A DNA stretch of 64,000 nt from Myxococcus llanfairpwllgwyngyllgogerychwyrndrobwllllantysiliogogogochensis (GCF_006636215.1 NZ_VIFM01000002.1:1-64000), one strand, 5' to 3'. Positions 7,469-16,239 are shown, counted from the first letter of the stretch. Notes: generated by a model from the letters alone, not told the origin. Made by a program: numbers and translations.

Positions 7469-8158
7469 TCAGCGAATGAAGAGCAGGCCCAGGCCCTGGC
7501 GGGAGGCCTTGTCCAGGGCGTGCGTGGCCGCGTCGAGCGCGCGTGCCGGGTCGCCGCGTCGCGCGAGGGACAGCTTGCGCTGAAACCAGGCGCGCATGCG
7601 GGCGGAGCGGAGGAGGGGCTTGTAGTCGGGGGCGCCAGCGAGGTGCTCGCGCAGGCCCTCGCGAAGCTGGCGCACCTCGGTGCCCGTCCAGAAGCCGAGG
7701 GCCGGGTACACGCGCTTGAAGCCACGGCCCATGGGTCCATCCTTTCCGGGCATGCGGCCCGAGACGGTGAAGCGCCAGAGTCGCTGGATGGGCTCCGGGC
7801 AGGACGCGCCGACGACGGCCTCCGCCGCCTGGAGGTCGTACTCGCTGGGATGGAGCTGCGTGGCCAGCTCCAGGGGTTCCCCTCGTGTGTCCTCGTCCAG
7901 GTGGACGAGTTCGTCCGCGAGCACGTCGAGCAGGTCCCAGACTCCGTCCTCGAGTCGCTCGGGAAGCCGGGTCACGGTGTCCGCGCCGTGCCGGGACAGG
8001 TGGTCCATCAGCTCCAGGAGCAGGACGTCGTCATCGTCCTCCTCGGGGTCCTCCAGGCCCTCGGCCACCGTGGCGCGCATGGCCGCGAGTCGCGTGGGAG
8101 TCAGCACACCGGCGAGTCCCTCGGGGGGAGTCAGGAAGAAGGAGACAGGGGCACGCAT
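7469..8158 (-). CDS. Hypothetical protein, 229 residues
   Basis: Family not recognised. Predicted soluble: an acidic patch (EDPEEDDDDVLLLELMDHL) near residue 40, a mixed helical middle (DGVWDLLDVLADELVHLD), a conserved-looking GRGFKRVYPALGFWTGTEVRQLREGL segment and a basic helical C-terminus ending in LLFIR. The ATG at 8158 begins MRAPVSFFLTPPE; a longer frame to 8233 would overlap the divergent gene at 8221 and starts in low-complexity sequence, so the shorter form is preferred. GAGG is only 2 bases from the ATG, so start choice is uncertain. Convergent with the MocR gene (7-base gap) and divergent from the putative toxin gene. Proteins of this length and composition next to SUKH genes can be DUF/Imm-like, but there is no direct motif for that. 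Confidence 0.7.
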   Translation of the reverse strand: MRAPVSFFLTPPEGLAGVLTPTRLAAMRATVAEGLEDPEEDDDDVLLLELMDHLSRHGADTVTRLPERLEDGVWDLLDVLADELVHLDEDTRGEPLELATQLHPSEYDLQAAEAVVGASCPEPIQRLWRFTVSGRMPGKDGPMGRGFKRVYPALGFWTGTEVRQLREGLREHLAGAPDYKPLLRSARMRAWFQRKLSLARRGDPARALDAATHALDKASRQGLGLLFIR

Positions 8159-8220
8159 GGCCTCTGTGTACACCGCCTCATGGCGGGTCGCGTGGGGTTC
8201 AGTGGGAGGAGAGGGGCGCG

Positions 8221-8616
8221 GTGGCTGGGTCAATCCGCTTCAAGCGACGGTTCAAGCAGCGCGCGGACGAAGTGAAGACCGTCTGGGTGGACGCCGGCAA
8301 GGAGTACCAGAAGTTCCGTCGCAATCAGCAGCGACCGGCCGCATACCCTCCAGGACGCTGTGCTGCTCCTAAAGCGCTTCTGCTCGTGCTGGAGGACGAT
8401 GCCTTCCCTTCCGGCATCACGGAGCAGTGGTTCCATCCCGAAGGCAGACCGACCCGAGGGAAGATCAAGTTCCGGGACCGGGCGAGCGGTACGGTGGTCG
8501 CAGGTCCATTCGCGCATGGGAAGACGGTTCCGCCGTGCGGCACCTGTTGTGTCCTCCTCCCCATGATGATCTGCCCGGAAGTCCAGGAGAGGCAATGCCG
8601 ACACACGAAGGAGTAG
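8221..8616 (+). CDS. Putative toxin-like protein coupled to SUKH immunity gene
   Basis: 131 residues from a GTG at 8221 with GGAGGAGAGG at 8205-8214. No signal peptide or delivery domain. Basic N-terminus (RFKRRFKQR), then a compact region with WFHPEG (70-75) and a striking PPCGTCCVLLPMMIC run (C106, C109, C110, C118; also C47 and C126). The stop lies 22 bases inside the next gene, which encodes a SUKH-family protein, and SUKH proteins are commonly immunity partners of polymorphic toxins. By that logic this looks like an isolated toxin C-terminal domain, but I do not recognise the catalytic fold. The Cys pair with an upstream HPE recalls deaminase zinc motifs only superficially. It might also be an accessory protein or a remnant of a larger toxin whose 5' part was lost. 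Confidence 0.55.
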   Translation: MAGSIRFKRRFKQRADEVKTVWVDAGKEYQKFRRNQQRPAAYPPGRCAAPKALLLVLEDDAFPSGITEQWFHPEGRPTRGKIKFRDRASGTVVAGPFAHGKTVPPCGTCCVLLPMMICPEVQERQCRHTKE

Positions 8617-9341
8617 AGCCCCAACTGGAGAGCCTGCTGCTGCGGACCGTCCCTGGGCTCGCGGAGCAGTGGCGGGGCGCCAGTCCTTCCACGATTGAGA
8701 AGGTCGAGCGGATTGCCGGCCGTCCCCTGCCTCCGTTCTATCGCTGGTTCCTGGGTCACATGGGACAGAGCATGGGACCCCTGGCCTACCCCACCCTGGA
8801 TTTCTCGGCCGAGCGCGTGCTGGCGTGCTACGCCCAGGCGCTGGTCAAGCCTGATCCCCGCTTTCTGCTCATCGCCTACGAGTCCGATGAGATGATGCCG
8901 CTGCATCTCTTCTACGACTTCAAGGCGCCTGTACGAAACGATGCCATGGTCACGTCGCGTGAAGCTCGCGGCAAGGAACTGACCGACGCATTCGAGACGC
9001 TGAGGGAGATGCTCGCGTGGGGAGCGCTCTCCTTGTTTCGCATCGACAGGGCACCGCACACCTGCAGCGGCAGCCTCAAGGGCGACACCCCAGACTTCTT
9101 GATGAACCTCGACCCCGTGATGAGCAGTCTTGGATTCGACCAACCAATTCCCACGGGCCCGTTCTGCAGGCTGTATGAGCGGCCTGACGCGGTCATGGTG
9201 TGCATGGGCACGCCGAGAGCAGGAACCGGGAACCGGCGGGCTTTCGACCTTGGCGGCAACAACCCCGGAAGCCTGCGGAGGATTCTGGGGGAGCTCGCAT
9301 CAGCGCGCGTCGTGGAGATTCAGATGAAGAAACAGGCTTGA
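8595..9341 (+). CDS. SUKH (SMI1/KNR4) superfamily protein, probable immunity protein
   Basis: 248 residues. The N-terminal third has the SUKH signature: SPSTIEKVERIAGRPLPPFY followed by RWFLGHMGQSMGP (about residues 26-58), i.e. a helix with I-x3-E, then G-x-LPPxY and FL-x3-G. SUKH proteins are cytoplasmic immunity proteins that bind and neutralise toxin domains of contact-dependent and other polymorphic toxin systems; some are regulators. GGAGAGG at 8586-8592 is well placed and the gene overlaps the preceding 131-residue gene by 22 bases, so the two are coupled. The C-terminal part (about residues 120-248) is longer than a minimal SUKH domain and has no recognised motif. A hairpin at 9360-9384 follows. 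Confidence 0.8.
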   Translation: MPTHEGVEPQLESLLLRTVPGLAEQWRGASPSTIEKVERIAGRPLPPFYRWFLGHMGQSMGPLAYPTLDFSAERVLACYAQALVKPDPRFLLIAYESDEMMPLHLFYDFKAPVRNDAMVTSREARGKELTDAFETLREMLAWGALSLFRIDRAPHTCSGSLKGDTPDFLMNLDPVMSSLGFDQPIPTGPFCRLYERPDAVMVCMGTPRAGTGNRRAFDLGGNNPGSLRRILGELASARVVEIQMKKQA

Positions 9342-9359
9342 GGATTCCGCCTGGGTCGT

Positions 9360-9384
9360 GCCCCCGGAGGGTTGCTCCGCGGGC
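9360..9384 (+). terminator. Hairpin after SUKH gene
   Basis: GCCCCCGGAG / CTCCGCGGGC, 9 of 10 pairs with a 5-base loop, 18 bases after the SUKH stop and 29 before the convergent lipoprotein stop. No T-tract. Confidence 0.4.
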
Positions 9385-9412
9385 CGTCAGGTCTCCATCC
9401 GACTTACTGAGT

Positions 9413-10030
9413 TCAGCAGTTCAGGTTGATGCGGATGAAGTCCACCATGGACTCGTTCTGCATGCGGAACTGCAGCATGTCGCCCACCGAGGTGATGGGG
9501 AGCGGCATGCACAGGAAGGCGGTGTTGCCCGGGTTCCACGTCGGGGTCAGCGCGGGCGTCACGGCCGTGTTGGCGATGATGGGGAAGCTGTAGGTGCCAA
9601 AGTCCGTGTCGTGCACGGTGATGGTGTCGTTCTGAGGGGTTGTCGGAAGCGCCCGGGAATAGGCGCAGAGCGTCAGCGTGCAGAACGGTGTCTGGGTGAA
9701 ACAGCTCCGAAGTCCGTGCCGCAGCGTGGCCACGGTATGACGGTTGGAGGTGGCGTCATCCAGCGTCTTGAGCTGGCTGGCCGGAATGCCGTTGGCCGCG
9801 AGGTAGGTGACGAACTCGGGCATCGCCGTGGGGGCGTAGGGCAACGGGTCCGGTCCTCCGCCGAAGTTGTCAGCCGTTCCGAAGGTGACGGACATGTTCG
9901 GGGTGCAGACGGTCTGCTCGGCCTCACCCAGGGCGTCGTCACCGAGGGTGGGCTCCTCGGGGGAACCACAGGCGGTCAGGGCGAAAGGCAGCAGTCCCAG
10001 GGCAAGCAGCGCGGAAGCGGAACGGGGCAT
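9413..10030 (-). CDS. Lipoprotein of unknown function
   Basis: 205 residues. Type II signal peptide with lipobox LTAC at residues 18-21 (LLPFALTACGSPEE), so the protein is probably lipidated and exported. The acidic linker after the cysteine (PEEPTLGDDALGEAE) favours outer-membrane sorting in myxobacteria only by inference. The mature part contains six further cysteines (VCTPN, RSCF, PFC, TLC, FLC, NLNC), the last being the C-terminal residue, suggesting three disulphides. No family recognised. Monocistronic: it converges with the SUKH gene and is divergent from the exported 376-residue protein at 10224. Confidence 0.8.
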   Translation of the reverse strand: MPRSASALLALGLLPFALTACGSPEEPTLGDDALGEAEQTVCTPNMSVTFGTADNFGGGPDPLPYAPTAMPEFVTYLAANGIPASQLKTLDDATSNRHTVATLRHGLRSCFTQTPFCTLTLCAYSRALPTTPQNDTITVHDTDFGTYSFPIIANTAVTPALTPTWNPGNTAFLCMPLPITSVGDMLQFRMQNESMVDFIRINLNC

Positions 10031-10223
10031 GGAGGTCCTCCGGGTCGAGTGGGTACGGCGGTTGTGAAGCCGTGCAGGGCCGTCGGAGTGTCATATCCCG
10101 CACGGCCTACGAGTGAAGCCTGCAATAACGCCAGGCGCGAGTCCACGACGTGGTGCATGGGCTGCTCTTCGGCTGCTCCATGCGGCAGGATGCCGACGTC
10201 GTCGTCATGTCCAAGGATTCCCG

Positions 10224-11354
10224 ATGAAGCGTCTTCCCGTACATCTCGCGCTGCTCCCTCTTCTGGCCACGCTGCTCGCGGGCGGTACCCAGGCGGCCGA
10301 CCTGAAGGTGACGACGCTCACGGTCATCCCCAAGCCGGATGCGGAGCACCCCTATCCGCAGGACGTCATCCAGATGCCGTTCATCACCCACGACAAGCCG
10401 GAGGTGGCCGCGAATATCAATGACCGCCTGTTCATCGCCCGGTTCAAGGCGCTGGCGCCAGCCAAGGCGGAACCTCGACTGCCCGCTCAGGAAATGGACC
10501 TGGCGGGCCTGGCCGGTCAGGAATTCGGAGTGAAGCGCAACGATGCGCGGCTGCTCACGATTGGATTCAAGGCCGAAGTCTGCGGCGCCTACTGCGAGAC
10601 GGACCATGTCGCCTTCAGCTTCGACACACGGACCGGCCGCCTGCTCAATCCGCAGGAGTTGTTCAGCCGTGTCGGAGTGCAGGCGCTGAGCAAACGCATG
10701 CAGAAAGAAAAACAGCGCGTCTACCGGGCGCAGATGGCGAAGCATGAGAAGGAGCTGAAGGCGTCACGCAAGCAGAAAGCTGATAGCGAGACGCTTGACG
10801 ACCTGGAGGCGCGCATCGCCCTCAATCGCGAGTGTCTGGCAAGCAATGCGCAGGATGCAGAGGCAGCGTCCGCCAGGACCTCCTTCGATGAGCGCTGGGA
10901 GTTCAATGCGGAGGTAGCCGTTCTGACGGCGGAGCGCTGCAGCAACCACGCCTCGCGCGCGCTCGACGACGTAGGCGGTGTCAGCCTGTCACTGCCGTAC
11001 GCCACCCTGCGTCCGCATCTGACGGCCTATGGCAAGAGCGTGCTGCTGGGTGAAGGCCAGGCGTTGTCAGGCGATGTCTTGGGTCAGGTGCTGCGCGGTC
11101 GTATCGGCAAGCAGCCGATTGTCATGGTGTTGGAGAAGCAGTACGACAACTCGGTGTCCGGCGTGTACTTCTACGAGAAATATCGCAAGCGGATTGAGCT
11201 GAACGGCCAGGAAGAAGGCGGGAAGCTCGACCTGCAGGAGCAGGATGCGGACGGCACCCCGGTGGCGCAGCTGCGACTGGAGGTTGGCAACAACCACCTG
11301 CGAGGTGAATGGCTGGGCAAACAGTCCTCGCAGGTGGAGCTTCGCGCACCCTGA
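10224..11354 (+). CDS. Exported protein of unknown function, 376 residues
   Basis: Sec signal peptide (MKRLPVHLALLPLLATLLAGGTQA). The mature protein is mostly soluble, with a segment VAFSFDTRTGRLLNPQELFS resembling the beta-hairpin-then-helix pattern of periplasmic DUF3298/RsiV-like domains, a charged helical insertion (MQKEKQRVYRAQMAKHEKELKASRKQK, about residues 158-190) and a C-terminal beta-rich part (PIVMVLEKQYDNSVSGVYFY ... GGKLDLQEQDADG). Cysteines at EVCGAYC may form a disulphide. The ATG at 10224 is chosen because the signal peptide begins there; the frame is open upstream. The coding sequence is slightly less GC-rich at third positions than its neighbours, which may hint at different ancestry. 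Convergent with the Old Yellow Enzyme gene. Confidence 0.82.
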   Translation: MKRLPVHLALLPLLATLLAGGTQAADLKVTTLTVIPKPDAEHPYPQDVIQMPFITHDKPEVAANINDRLFIARFKALAPAKAEPRLPAQEMDLAGLAGQEFGVKRNDARLLTIGFKAEVCGAYCETDHVAFSFDTRTGRLLNPQELFSRVGVQALSKRMQKEKQRVYRAQMAKHEKELKASRKQKADSETLDDLEARIALNRECLASNAQDAEAASARTSFDERWEFNAEVAVLTAERCSNHASRALDDVGGVSLSLPYATLRPHLTAYGKSVLLGEGQALSGDVLGQVLRGRIGKQPIVMVLEKQYDNSVSGVYFYEKYRKRIELNGQEEGGKLDLQEQDADGTPVAQLRLEVGNNHLRGEWLGKQSSQVELRAP

Positions 11355-11414
11355 GTCGCGCGGAGTGGGTGAAGGCCACGCCGATGTCTGGCAGTGGCGC
11401 TACCCCGCCCCAGG

Positions 11415-12515
11415 TCAGAGGCTGGGATAGTCGATGTAGCCCTTGGCGCCGCCGCCGTAGAGCGTCGTCTTGTCGAGCCGGGCCAGGGGCGCGTTCTCAC
11501 GCAACCGGCGCACCAGGTCCGGGTTGGAGATGTACAAGCGGCCGAAGGAGACGAGGTCCGCGCCCGCCTCGACGGCCTTGCGCGCGAGCTCCCCGTCGTA
11601 GCTGTTGTTGACCATCCACGCCGCCTTTCCGCCCGCGTCGCGATACGCCTTCTTCAGCGCGGCGTAGTCGAATGGACGGTCCGCCAGCTCACGCGCTCCC
11701 CCAGTGGCCCCCTCGATGATGTGGACGTAGGCGAGGCCGAGCTTCGCCAGCTCCCGCACGACGGACTCGAAGAGCGGCTGCGGGTTGGCGTCGAACGCGT
11801 CGTTGGCGGTGGTGACGGGGGACAGGCGGATGCCCGTGCGTCCGGCCCCTACGGCGTCAATCACCGCGCGCGTGACCTCCAGCATCAGGCGAGCCCGGTT
11901 CTCGATGCTTCCGCCGTAGTCGTCCGTGCGCTGGTTGGAGCCCGTCTTGAGGAACTGGTCGAGCAGGTAGCCGTTGGCGCCATGAATCTCCACCCCATCG
12001 AAGCCCGCGACCTCCACGGCGTCGCGCGCGGCACGCGCGTAATCACGAATGATGCCGGGGAGCTCCGCCGCCTCCAGCGCGCGAGGAACGGAGGTCGGCT
12101 CGAACGTGGGGACTCCGTTCCTGAACAACACGGTCCGGGTGTTGGCGACGACGGCCGAGGGAGCCACGGGCGCTGCGTTGCCCGGCTGAAGCTCCGTGTG
12201 GGATACGCGCCCCACATGCCAGAGCTGGGTGACGATGCGGCCCCCTGCCTCGTGCACGGCGTGGGTGACTTTCTTCCACGCGGCGAGCTGCTCGGGGGCG
12301 TACAGGCCGGGCACGTCGGCGTAGCCCTGCGCCTGGTGGCTGATGGCGGTCGCCTCGCTGATGAGCAGCCCGGCGGAGGCGCGCTGGGCGTAGTAGGTGG
12401 CGGCGAGGTCCGGAGGGATGGCACCAGGCGAGCGGTTGCGCGTCAGCGGCGCCATGACGATTCGGTTGGCGAGCCGCAGGTCGCCCACGGTGATGGGGTC
12501 GAAGAGAGTAGGCAT
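11415..12515 (-). CDS. Old Yellow Enzyme family alkene reductase (NemA-like)
   Basis: 366-residue FMN-dependent ene-reductase; these cytoplasmic enzymes reduce activated C=C bonds and nitro-compounds with NAD(P)H. Family landmarks in order: LANRIVMAPLTRNRSPGAIPP at the N-terminus, GLLISEATAIS, VHEAGGRIVTQLWHVGRVSH, the catalytic/substrate region GFDGVEIHGANGYLLDQFLKTGSNQRTD split by the H-x2-N pair that binds carbonyl groups, NRARLMLEVTRAV, and the FMN phosphate site GADLVSFGRLYISNPDL. Length matches N-ethylmaleimide reductases. The ATG at 12515 (MPTLFDPITVGD) is chosen over an upstream extension to 12836 that lacks any homologous character. Divergent from the RCC1 lipoprotein gene. Confidence 0.95.
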   Translation of the reverse strand: MPTLFDPITVGDLRLANRIVMAPLTRNRSPGAIPPDLAATYYAQRASAGLLISEATAISHQAQGYADVPGLYAPEQLAAWKKVTHAVHEAGGRIVTQLWHVGRVSHTELQPGNAAPVAPSAVVANTRTVLFRNGVPTFEPTSVPRALEAAELPGIIRDYARAARDAVEVAGFDGVEIHGANGYLLDQFLKTGSNQRTDDYGGSIENRARLMLEVTRAVIDAVGAGRTGIRLSPVTTANDAFDANPQPLFESVVRELAKLGLAYVHIIEGATGGARELADRPFDYAALKKAYRDAGGKAAWMVNNSYDGELARKAVEAGADLVSFGRLYISNPDLVRRLRENAPLARLDKTTLYGGGAKGYIDYPSL

Positions 12516-12756
12516 GTTCGTGTCGTGAGGGGGAGGAGGGGCAGCGCAGCGTAACGGCCTGCGTTTCCCGTCACCACACGAACCCCCAACCTGGAGGTCT
12601 CCATTGACCTGGCGGTTGGATGCAACCGAGACACACGTGTCAGCCAGTCCCGAGACGTTTTTCACGTCCGTGAGGCCGTGAGAGACATTCGGGGTCTTGT
12701 TCTTTGTCCTCACGGGTGCTTGGTTCCCGAGCTGTTTTGAAAAGGGGGACTCACTC

Positions 12757-15700
12757 ATGAATCGTGGCACGAGACGGATGTCTGGCATCGCTGCGTGGTG
12801 CGGGTTGCTGTGCGCGCTGTGGATGGGGGGATGCACAGGAAGTGCTCCGGAGGAGACGACACCTGAGCCCGCCTCCGCGCGCGCCGCGGAGGGCTTCTCT
12901 CGTCAGGGAACGGTGCTGGCGGGGCGCAACCACTCCCTGGCCCTGCGCTCGGATGGGACGGTGTGGTCCTGGGGTGGCAATACCTTCGGACAACTGGGCA
13001 ATGGCACGACGCGCTCGCGTCCGTTCCCCGTGCGGGTGTGGCGCTTGTTCGACATCCGGGCGCTCGGCGCGGGTGAGCTGCATTCGCTGGCGCTGAAGTC
13101 GGATGGGACGGTGTGGGCGTGGGGCAACAACATGAGTGGACAGCTCGGGGATGGGAGTATGACTTCGCGGCACGTGCCCGTGCCCGTGCCTGGACTGACG
13201 AACGGCGTGGCCATCGCCGCGGGTTTCTCCCACTCCCTGGTCCTGAAGTCGGATGGAACGGTGTGGGCGTGGGGCAACAACGCGACAGGACAGCTGGGGG
13301 ATGGGACGACGACGCGAAGGACGTCGCCCGTGCAGGTGCAGGGCCTGTCCGGGGTGATGGCCATCTCCGCGGGCAATGTCCATTCACTGGCGCTGACCGC
13401 GGATGGGCGCGTCTGGTCCTGGGGCGGCAACGCGGACGGACAGCTGGGGACCGGAGACCTCACGGGCCGCACCCTGCCCGCGGCGCTCGCGGGCCTGACG
13501 GGCCTGACGTCCGTGTCGGGCGGAGGCTCGCACACGGTGGCGCTGAGAGTGGACGGCACGGTGTGGACCTGGGGCAAGAACGACGAAGGCCAGCTCGGCC
13601 TGGGGTCGACCGGCGTGAGCCTCGTGCCCACGCAGGTTCCGGCGCTGAGTGGTGTCGAGGCGGTGGTGGGCGGCGGGCAGCACACCGTGGCGCTGAAGGG
13701 CGATGGGACGGTGTGGGCGTGGGGCAGCAACGCGAGGTCGCAGCTGGGGGATGGGACGATGCTCCAGCGGCTGTCTCCAGTGCAGGTGCCAGGCCTCACG
13801 CAGGTCCGGGGCGTGTCGGCGGGCGGCGGACAGCACTCGGTGGCGGTGAAGGCGAGCGGCGAAGTCTGGGCCTGGGGTTCGAACAGCGACGGGCAGGTGG
13901 GCGACGGGACGTATCTGATGAAGTCGGTGCCCATCGCGACGCGCGCGTGGCTGGAGCGAGTCGAGGCTTCGGGGGGGCAGAGCCATTCCCTGGCGTTGAA
14001 GGCGGACGGCACTGTCTGGTCCTGGGGCAGCAATCTGTATGGGCAGATGGGTGATGGGTCGACCGAGTCGCGCTGGGGGCCCATCAAGGTCACGCTTCCG
14101 GGGCTGCCCCTGGTGGGCTCGGTCGCGGCCGGAGGAGTGCATTCGGTGGTCCTCAGGGAAGACGGCACGGTGTGGTCCTGGGGTTACAACGGCTACGGCT
14201 CCGTCGGAGATGGGACGACGACCTGGCGAAAGCTCCCGGTCCAGGTCCCAGGTCCTCTGGTGGCCGTGGCCGTGGCCACCGGCATCCGTCATTCCCTGGC
14301 GTTGAAGGCGGACGGCACGGTGTGGTCCTGGGGTGCGAACTCCGCCGGACAGCTGGGCGATGGGACGGCACTCAACCGGACCCTGCCCACCTATGTCCCG
14401 GGGCTGTTGGGCATCGTTTCAATCGCCGCGGGTGAGGCGCATTCGTTGGCAGTGAAGTCCGACGGCACGGTCTGGACGTGGGGCTACAACAGCACGCTCC
14501 CGATGGAGCTGGACCCCGAGGAGCCGATCGGACCAGGTCTGGTGGCCCCGACGCAGGTGCAGGGGCTCTCGGACGTGGTGGCCGTGGGGGGCGGCAACAG
14601 CCACTCCGTGGCGCTGAAGGCGGATGGAACGGTCTGGGCCTGGGGCAACAACGATTCCGGGCAGCTGGGGGATGGCACCTTCGTGTCTCGGATGGCGCCT
14701 GCCCAGGTGGTGGGGCTGTCGGGGGTGGTCGCCGTGTCCGCGAATGGGGCGTTCTCCTCGGCGCTGAAGGCGGACGGGACGGTGTGGACGTGGGGCGGGA
14801 ACTCGCTCGGGCAACTGGGCGGGGGCGTCTCCGCGTCGCGGCCGCTGCCCGCGCAGGTTCCGGGTGTGTCCAATGTCCGGTCCCTGATGGCGGGCGGGAC
14901 GCATTCCCTGGTGATGAAGGACGACGGGACGCTGTGGTCCTGGGGGCACAACTATTACGGCCAGATTGGTGATGGGGTGACCGACAGGAAGGCGAGCCCT
15001 GTTCCCTCGTTGGTGCTTCGCTCGCGTGGGGTGGCCGCGGCCACTCAGGTCTCGATGGGATTGACTCCGGACGGCAAGGTCCAGACCTGGGGCGTGAACA
15101 CGTGGGGGCAGTTGGGGGACGGAAGCAGATTCACCCGGCCGGAGCCCACCGAGGTGCCCGGGCTGACGGGGATGGTGGCTGTCTCCATGGCGTATTCCCA
15201 TGCGCTGGCGCTGAAGTCAGACGGAACGGCGTGGGCCTGGGGGTCGAACTCGAGTGGAACCTTGGGAGACGGGACGCGGACCCAGCGCTTCAATCCCGTG
15301 CAGGTGATGCCCTCGACCCGGTTTCTGTCCATCTCCACGGGGTCCGCGCACAGCATGGCCCTGGCGGAGGATGGGACGGTGTGGGCCTGGGGGGGCAATG
15401 GATATGGAGAGCTGGGGGACGGGACGCAGACCCTGCGCTCCCAGCCGGTCCAGGTGCAGGGGCTGACGCAGGTGACTGCCATCGCGGCGGGGAACTCCTT
15501 TTCGGTGGCCTTGAGGGCGAACGGGACGGTGTGGACCTGGGGCGCCAACAGTCAGGGGCAGTTGGGGATCAACTCCACGGTGCCGCGTTCGCTGCCCGTC
15601 CAGGTGCCGGGGCTCACGGCCATCACCGCCGTGTCGGCGGGAAATAGCCATGTCCTGGCCTTGAAGTCCGACGGGACGGTGTGGGGGTGGGGCTCCAACT

Positions 15701-16065
15701 CCTACGGAGAGGTGGGGGAGGGCACCACGGTCGGCAAGCTCATCCCCGTCCAGACGAAGGTGCTGACCGGAGTGTTGTCCATCGCGGCGGGTGTGAATCA
15801 CAACCTCGCCATCACGGTGGGAGGACTGGTCTGGTCCTGGGGACGCAATGAGCAGGGACAGCTGGGAGATGGAGTCCCGTCCACGTCGAAGCTCCTGCCC
15901 GCGCGAGTGAGCGCGCTTGGTACCGCAGTGGCGGTCGCCGCCGGAGGAGACCATTCCCACGCCATCCTCGCGGACCGGAGCCTCTGGTCCTGGGGCGGCA
16001 GCGCCAATGGACAGCTTGGCACCGGATTGTCACTCATCCGGGCCGCTCCCGTGCAGGTCTGGTGA
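12757..16065 (+). CDS. Lipoprotein with 21 RCC1 repeats
   Basis: 1102 residues. A lipoprotein signal peptide with lipobox MGGC (ALWMGGCTGS) is followed by a short linker and then RCC1 repeats of about 50 residues to the C-terminus. Counting the W-x-WG-x-N core (for example VWSWGGNTFGQLG, VWAWGNNMSGQLGDG), I find exactly 21 copies; copy 11 is irregular (VWTWGYNSTLPMELDPE). RCC1 repeats form seven-bladed beta-propellers, so 21 implies three complete propellers in series. In eukaryotes such propellers bind chromatin or GTPases; bacterial exported ones are taken to be surface adhesion or binding scaffolds. GGGGG purine-rich ribosome site ahead of the ATG at 12757. A strong hairpin follows at 16074. 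Confidence 0.95.
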   Translation: MNRGTRRMSGIAAWCGLLCALWMGGCTGSAPEETTPEPASARAAEGFSRQGTVLAGRNHSLALRSDGTVWSWGGNTFGQLGNGTTRSRPFPVRVWRLFDIRALGAGELHSLALKSDGTVWAWGNNMSGQLGDGSMTSRHVPVPVPGLTNGVAIAAGFSHSLVLKSDGTVWAWGNNATGQLGDGTTTRRTSPVQVQGLSGVMAISAGNVHSLALTADGRVWSWGGNADGQLGTGDLTGRTLPAALAGLTGLTSVSGGGSHTVALRVDGTVWTWGKNDEGQLGLGSTGVSLVPTQVPALSGVEAVVGGGQHTVALKGDGTVWAWGSNARSQLGDGTMLQRLSPVQVPGLTQVRGVSAGGGQHSVAVKASGEVWAWGSNSDGQVGDGTYLMKSVPIATRAWLERVEASGGQSHSLALKADGTVWSWGSNLYGQMGDGSTESRWGPIKVTLPGLPLVGSVAAGGVHSVVLREDGTVWSWGYNGYGSVGDGTTTWRKLPVQVPGPLVAVAVATGIRHSLALKADGTVWSWGANSAGQLGDGTALNRTLPTYVPGLLGIVSIAAGEAHSLAVKSDGTVWTWGYNSTLPMELDPEEPIGPGLVAPTQVQGLSDVVAVGGGNSHSVALKADGTVWAWGNNDSGQLGDGTFVSRMAPAQVVGLSGVVAVSANGAFSSALKADGTVWTWGGNSLGQLGGGVSASRPLPAQVPGVSNVRSLMAGGTHSLVMKDDGTLWSWGHNYYGQIGDGVTDRKASPVPSLVLRSRGVAAATQVSMGLTPDGKVQTWGVNTWGQLGDGSRFTRPEPTEVPGLTGMVAVSMAYSHALALKSDGTAWAWGSNSSGTLGDGTRTQRFNPVQVMPSTRFLSISTGSAHSMALAEDGTVWAWGGNGYGELGDGTQTLRSQPVQVQGLTQVTAIAAGNSFSVALRANGTVWTWGANSQGQLGINSTVPRSLPVQVPGLTAITAVSAGNSHVLALKSDGTVWGWGSNSYGEVGEGTTVGKLIPVQTKVLTGVLSIAAGVNHNLAITVGGLVWSWGRNEQGQLGDGVPSTSKLLPARVSALGTAVAVAAGGDHSHAILADRSLWSWGGSANGQLGTGLSLIRAAPVQVW
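12900..16060 (+). repeat. Tandem repeat array (about 150 bp units) coding RCC1 blades
   Basis: Twenty-one imperfect tandem units of about 150-156 bp. The best conserved core is the stretch coding SDGTVWxWG, for example GATGGGACGGTGTGG near 12952, recurring through the array. Units are diverged at synonymous sites, so the array is old rather than freshly expanded. Confidence 0.8.
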
Positions 16066-16073
16066 GTCTTCAC

Positions 16074-16110
16074 GCCGCGTCGCGCGTCATTGCCAGACGT
16101 GCGGCGCGGC
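16074..16110 (+). terminator. Hairpin terminator after RCC1 gene
   Basis: A 15-bp stem (16074-16088 with 16096-16110) with two G-U type pairs and a 7-base loop, starting 9 bases after the RCC1 stop. Very stable; no T-tract follows. The convergent gene ends 130 bases further on. Confidence 0.65.
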
Positions 16111-16239
16111 GGTGTGGCCGGTGTGGCTCGCCGACTTGCTCCGGTTCCGATTGAAGTCTTGCTTGATTTCGCCTGGAGGGGACCTGGCTGCATTGCCCGT
16201 GGTGCGATGCCTTGCAAGGGAAGGTCGGAGGTCGTCTCG

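Noticed and set aside
8221-8616. DddA-like or other cytidine deaminase reading of the Cys-rich protein
   Set aside because: HPE and PCxxC-like elements are present, but the helix context of HAE is absent and spacing (about 33 residues) and Pro/Gly content do not fit a deaminase core.
12516-12836. N-terminal extension of the Old Yellow Enzyme
   Set aside because: No family similarity before MPTLFDPITVGD, and the extension crosses the divergent promoter region.
12900-16060. Possible CRISPR-like array because of regular repeats
   Set aside because: The repeats are coding RCC1 blades of about 150 bp with diverged sequence, without short identical repeats and unique spacers.
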